40,747 bases of DNA from an uncultured Campylobacter sp. Lineage in GTDB: Bacteria > Campylobacterota > Campylobacteria > Campylobacterales > Campylobacteraceae. Below are positions 40,393-40,747 of this stretch, piece by piece. The notes beneath the pieces were generated by a model. The model was not told where the DNA came from. It saw only the letters and a program-made list of their open reading frames with translations, and made no database searches. Within the stretch, counting starts at the first letter, position 1, and the number at the start of each line of letters is the position of its first letter. The translations under genes and the position numbers were made by a program. The stretch lies in contig NZ_CALKTT010000063.1 of the NCBI RefSeq assembly GCF_937997535.1, positions 1-40,747 on the forward strand, in the 5' to 3' direction.

Positions 40393-40747
40393 TTTTCATC
40401 CTACTGCGATATAAGCTTTTACTTTTTAGGTTTAAACACGGTTTCTCTACAAAAAACCAGCTGATTATAGCGCAACATATAGACAAAATAGCGACATATA
40501 CTACATAAATGCTGCCCCCCCCCATTACCTATTTGGACAAAAATATTTACAAAAAACATATGGTATATGTAAATACCATATGTAAAATCATTTCCTCGCA
40601 AAAATTTATCGAGACCTTCGAAACTGAAAGCAAAAGAAAAAACTAGAAATGAGAATATAAAATAATTTACAAATATATCTAAAAAAATATTATTAAAATA
40701 ATGGAAGCAAATTATACCGATAACATAAGCAGCAAAATATATAAAGA
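40385..40747 (-). CDS. acyltransferase-3 family O-acetyltransferase, C-terminal part, with a phase-variable poly-G tract (out of frame here)
   Basis: Window edge cuts the 5' part. The visible end reads FIYFAAYVIGIICFHYFNNI, EGLDKFLRGNDFTYGIYIYH, FFVNIFVQIGNGGG: membrane helices plus the NDFTYGIYIYH block of OafA-like acyltransferases that add acetyl or other acyl groups to surface sugars. At the G9 tract the present frame continues QHLCSICRYF to a stop at 40419. With G8 it continues SIYVVYVAILSICCAIISWF then FVEKPCLNLK, the usual family end, and stops at 40385-40387, overlapping the next gene. So G8 (or G11) is the likely ON state and G9 is OFF or an altered end. Confidence 0.75.
40515..40523. 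repeat. poly-C/poly-G tract of nine, phase-variation site
   Basis: Nine C on the plus strand (nine G in the acyltransferase). Slipped-strand length change at such tracts is a standard switch in Campylobacter surface genes. Confidence 0.88.

Noticed and set aside
40419..40601. Separate small gene of 60 codons
   Set aside because: It is the out-of-frame tail of the acyltransferase after the G9 tract, continuous with the frame from the window edge.

Overview
The window looks like a chromosomal segment of a higher-GC Campylobacter, probably one of the oral species (C. gracilis, C. rectus or C. showae type). The evidence is the set of epsilonproteobacterial housekeeping genes (QueC, PriA, Psd, MscL, GltX, YggT, Slt, MobB, Fbp plus a small Cys-rich partner, DapE), frequent TTG starts, the abundance of AAATTT-type words, and a poly-G phase-variable surface-glycan gene. 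The species itself is inferred.

Layout. (1) 1-2.25 kb: an AT-rich toxin/immunity array on the minus strand. It holds four tandem paralogues of a small putative immunity protein around an orphan toxin cassette. The cassette's C-terminal domain matches the CD38/BST1 ADP-ribosyl cyclase (NAD glycohydrolase) family, including the Trp and Glu active-site positions. A remnant of a second toxin C-terminus lies upstream. (2) 2.4-4.3 kb: divergent queC and ybeY, both carrying large low-complexity insertions. (3) 4.4-7.8 kb: a tandem family of secreted proteins of unknown function, one frameshifted, plus a small membrane-anchored protein and a broken copy of it. (4) 8-30.4 kb: housekeeping block: priA and a pseudopilin; psd, a phosphoesterase, a Crp-type regulator and mscL; gltX-yggT-slt; mobB-fbp; a LysE-type exporter and dapE; ogt; a RusA-like protein with an M23 peptidase; and a SYLF protein. 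(5) tRNA-Lys(CTT) at 30.6 kb, followed by an AT-rich accessory stretch (30.8-34.2 kb) with broken RTX-type exoprotein fragments and duplicated toxin-N-terminus/membrane-protein modules. (6) 34.3-40.7 kb: a surface-polysaccharide operon on the minus strand: phase-variable acyltransferase (partial), three glycosyltransferases, ManC (GDP-mannose supply) and a polyprenyl-phosphate sugar transferase that would start the glycan.

The most striking large-scale pattern is the word RAATTY (AAATTT, GAATTT, AAATTC, GAATTC). It is abundant everywhere, packs two long noncoding regions (22-23.1 kb and 24.9-26 kb), and has apparently expanded inside genes. Several core enzymes (QueC, YbeY, PriA, the RusA-like protein, and less strongly an uncharacterised conserved protein) carry insertions made of Asn-Ser/Asn-Phe repeats, in PriA with an 18-bp (six-residue) period. 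RAATTY is the motif that, when methylated by CtsM, licenses DNA uptake in C. jejuni. My leading hypothesis is that an uptake-type sequence has multiplied here and been tolerated as protein linkers. The motif and its clustering are read directly; the uptake link is inference.
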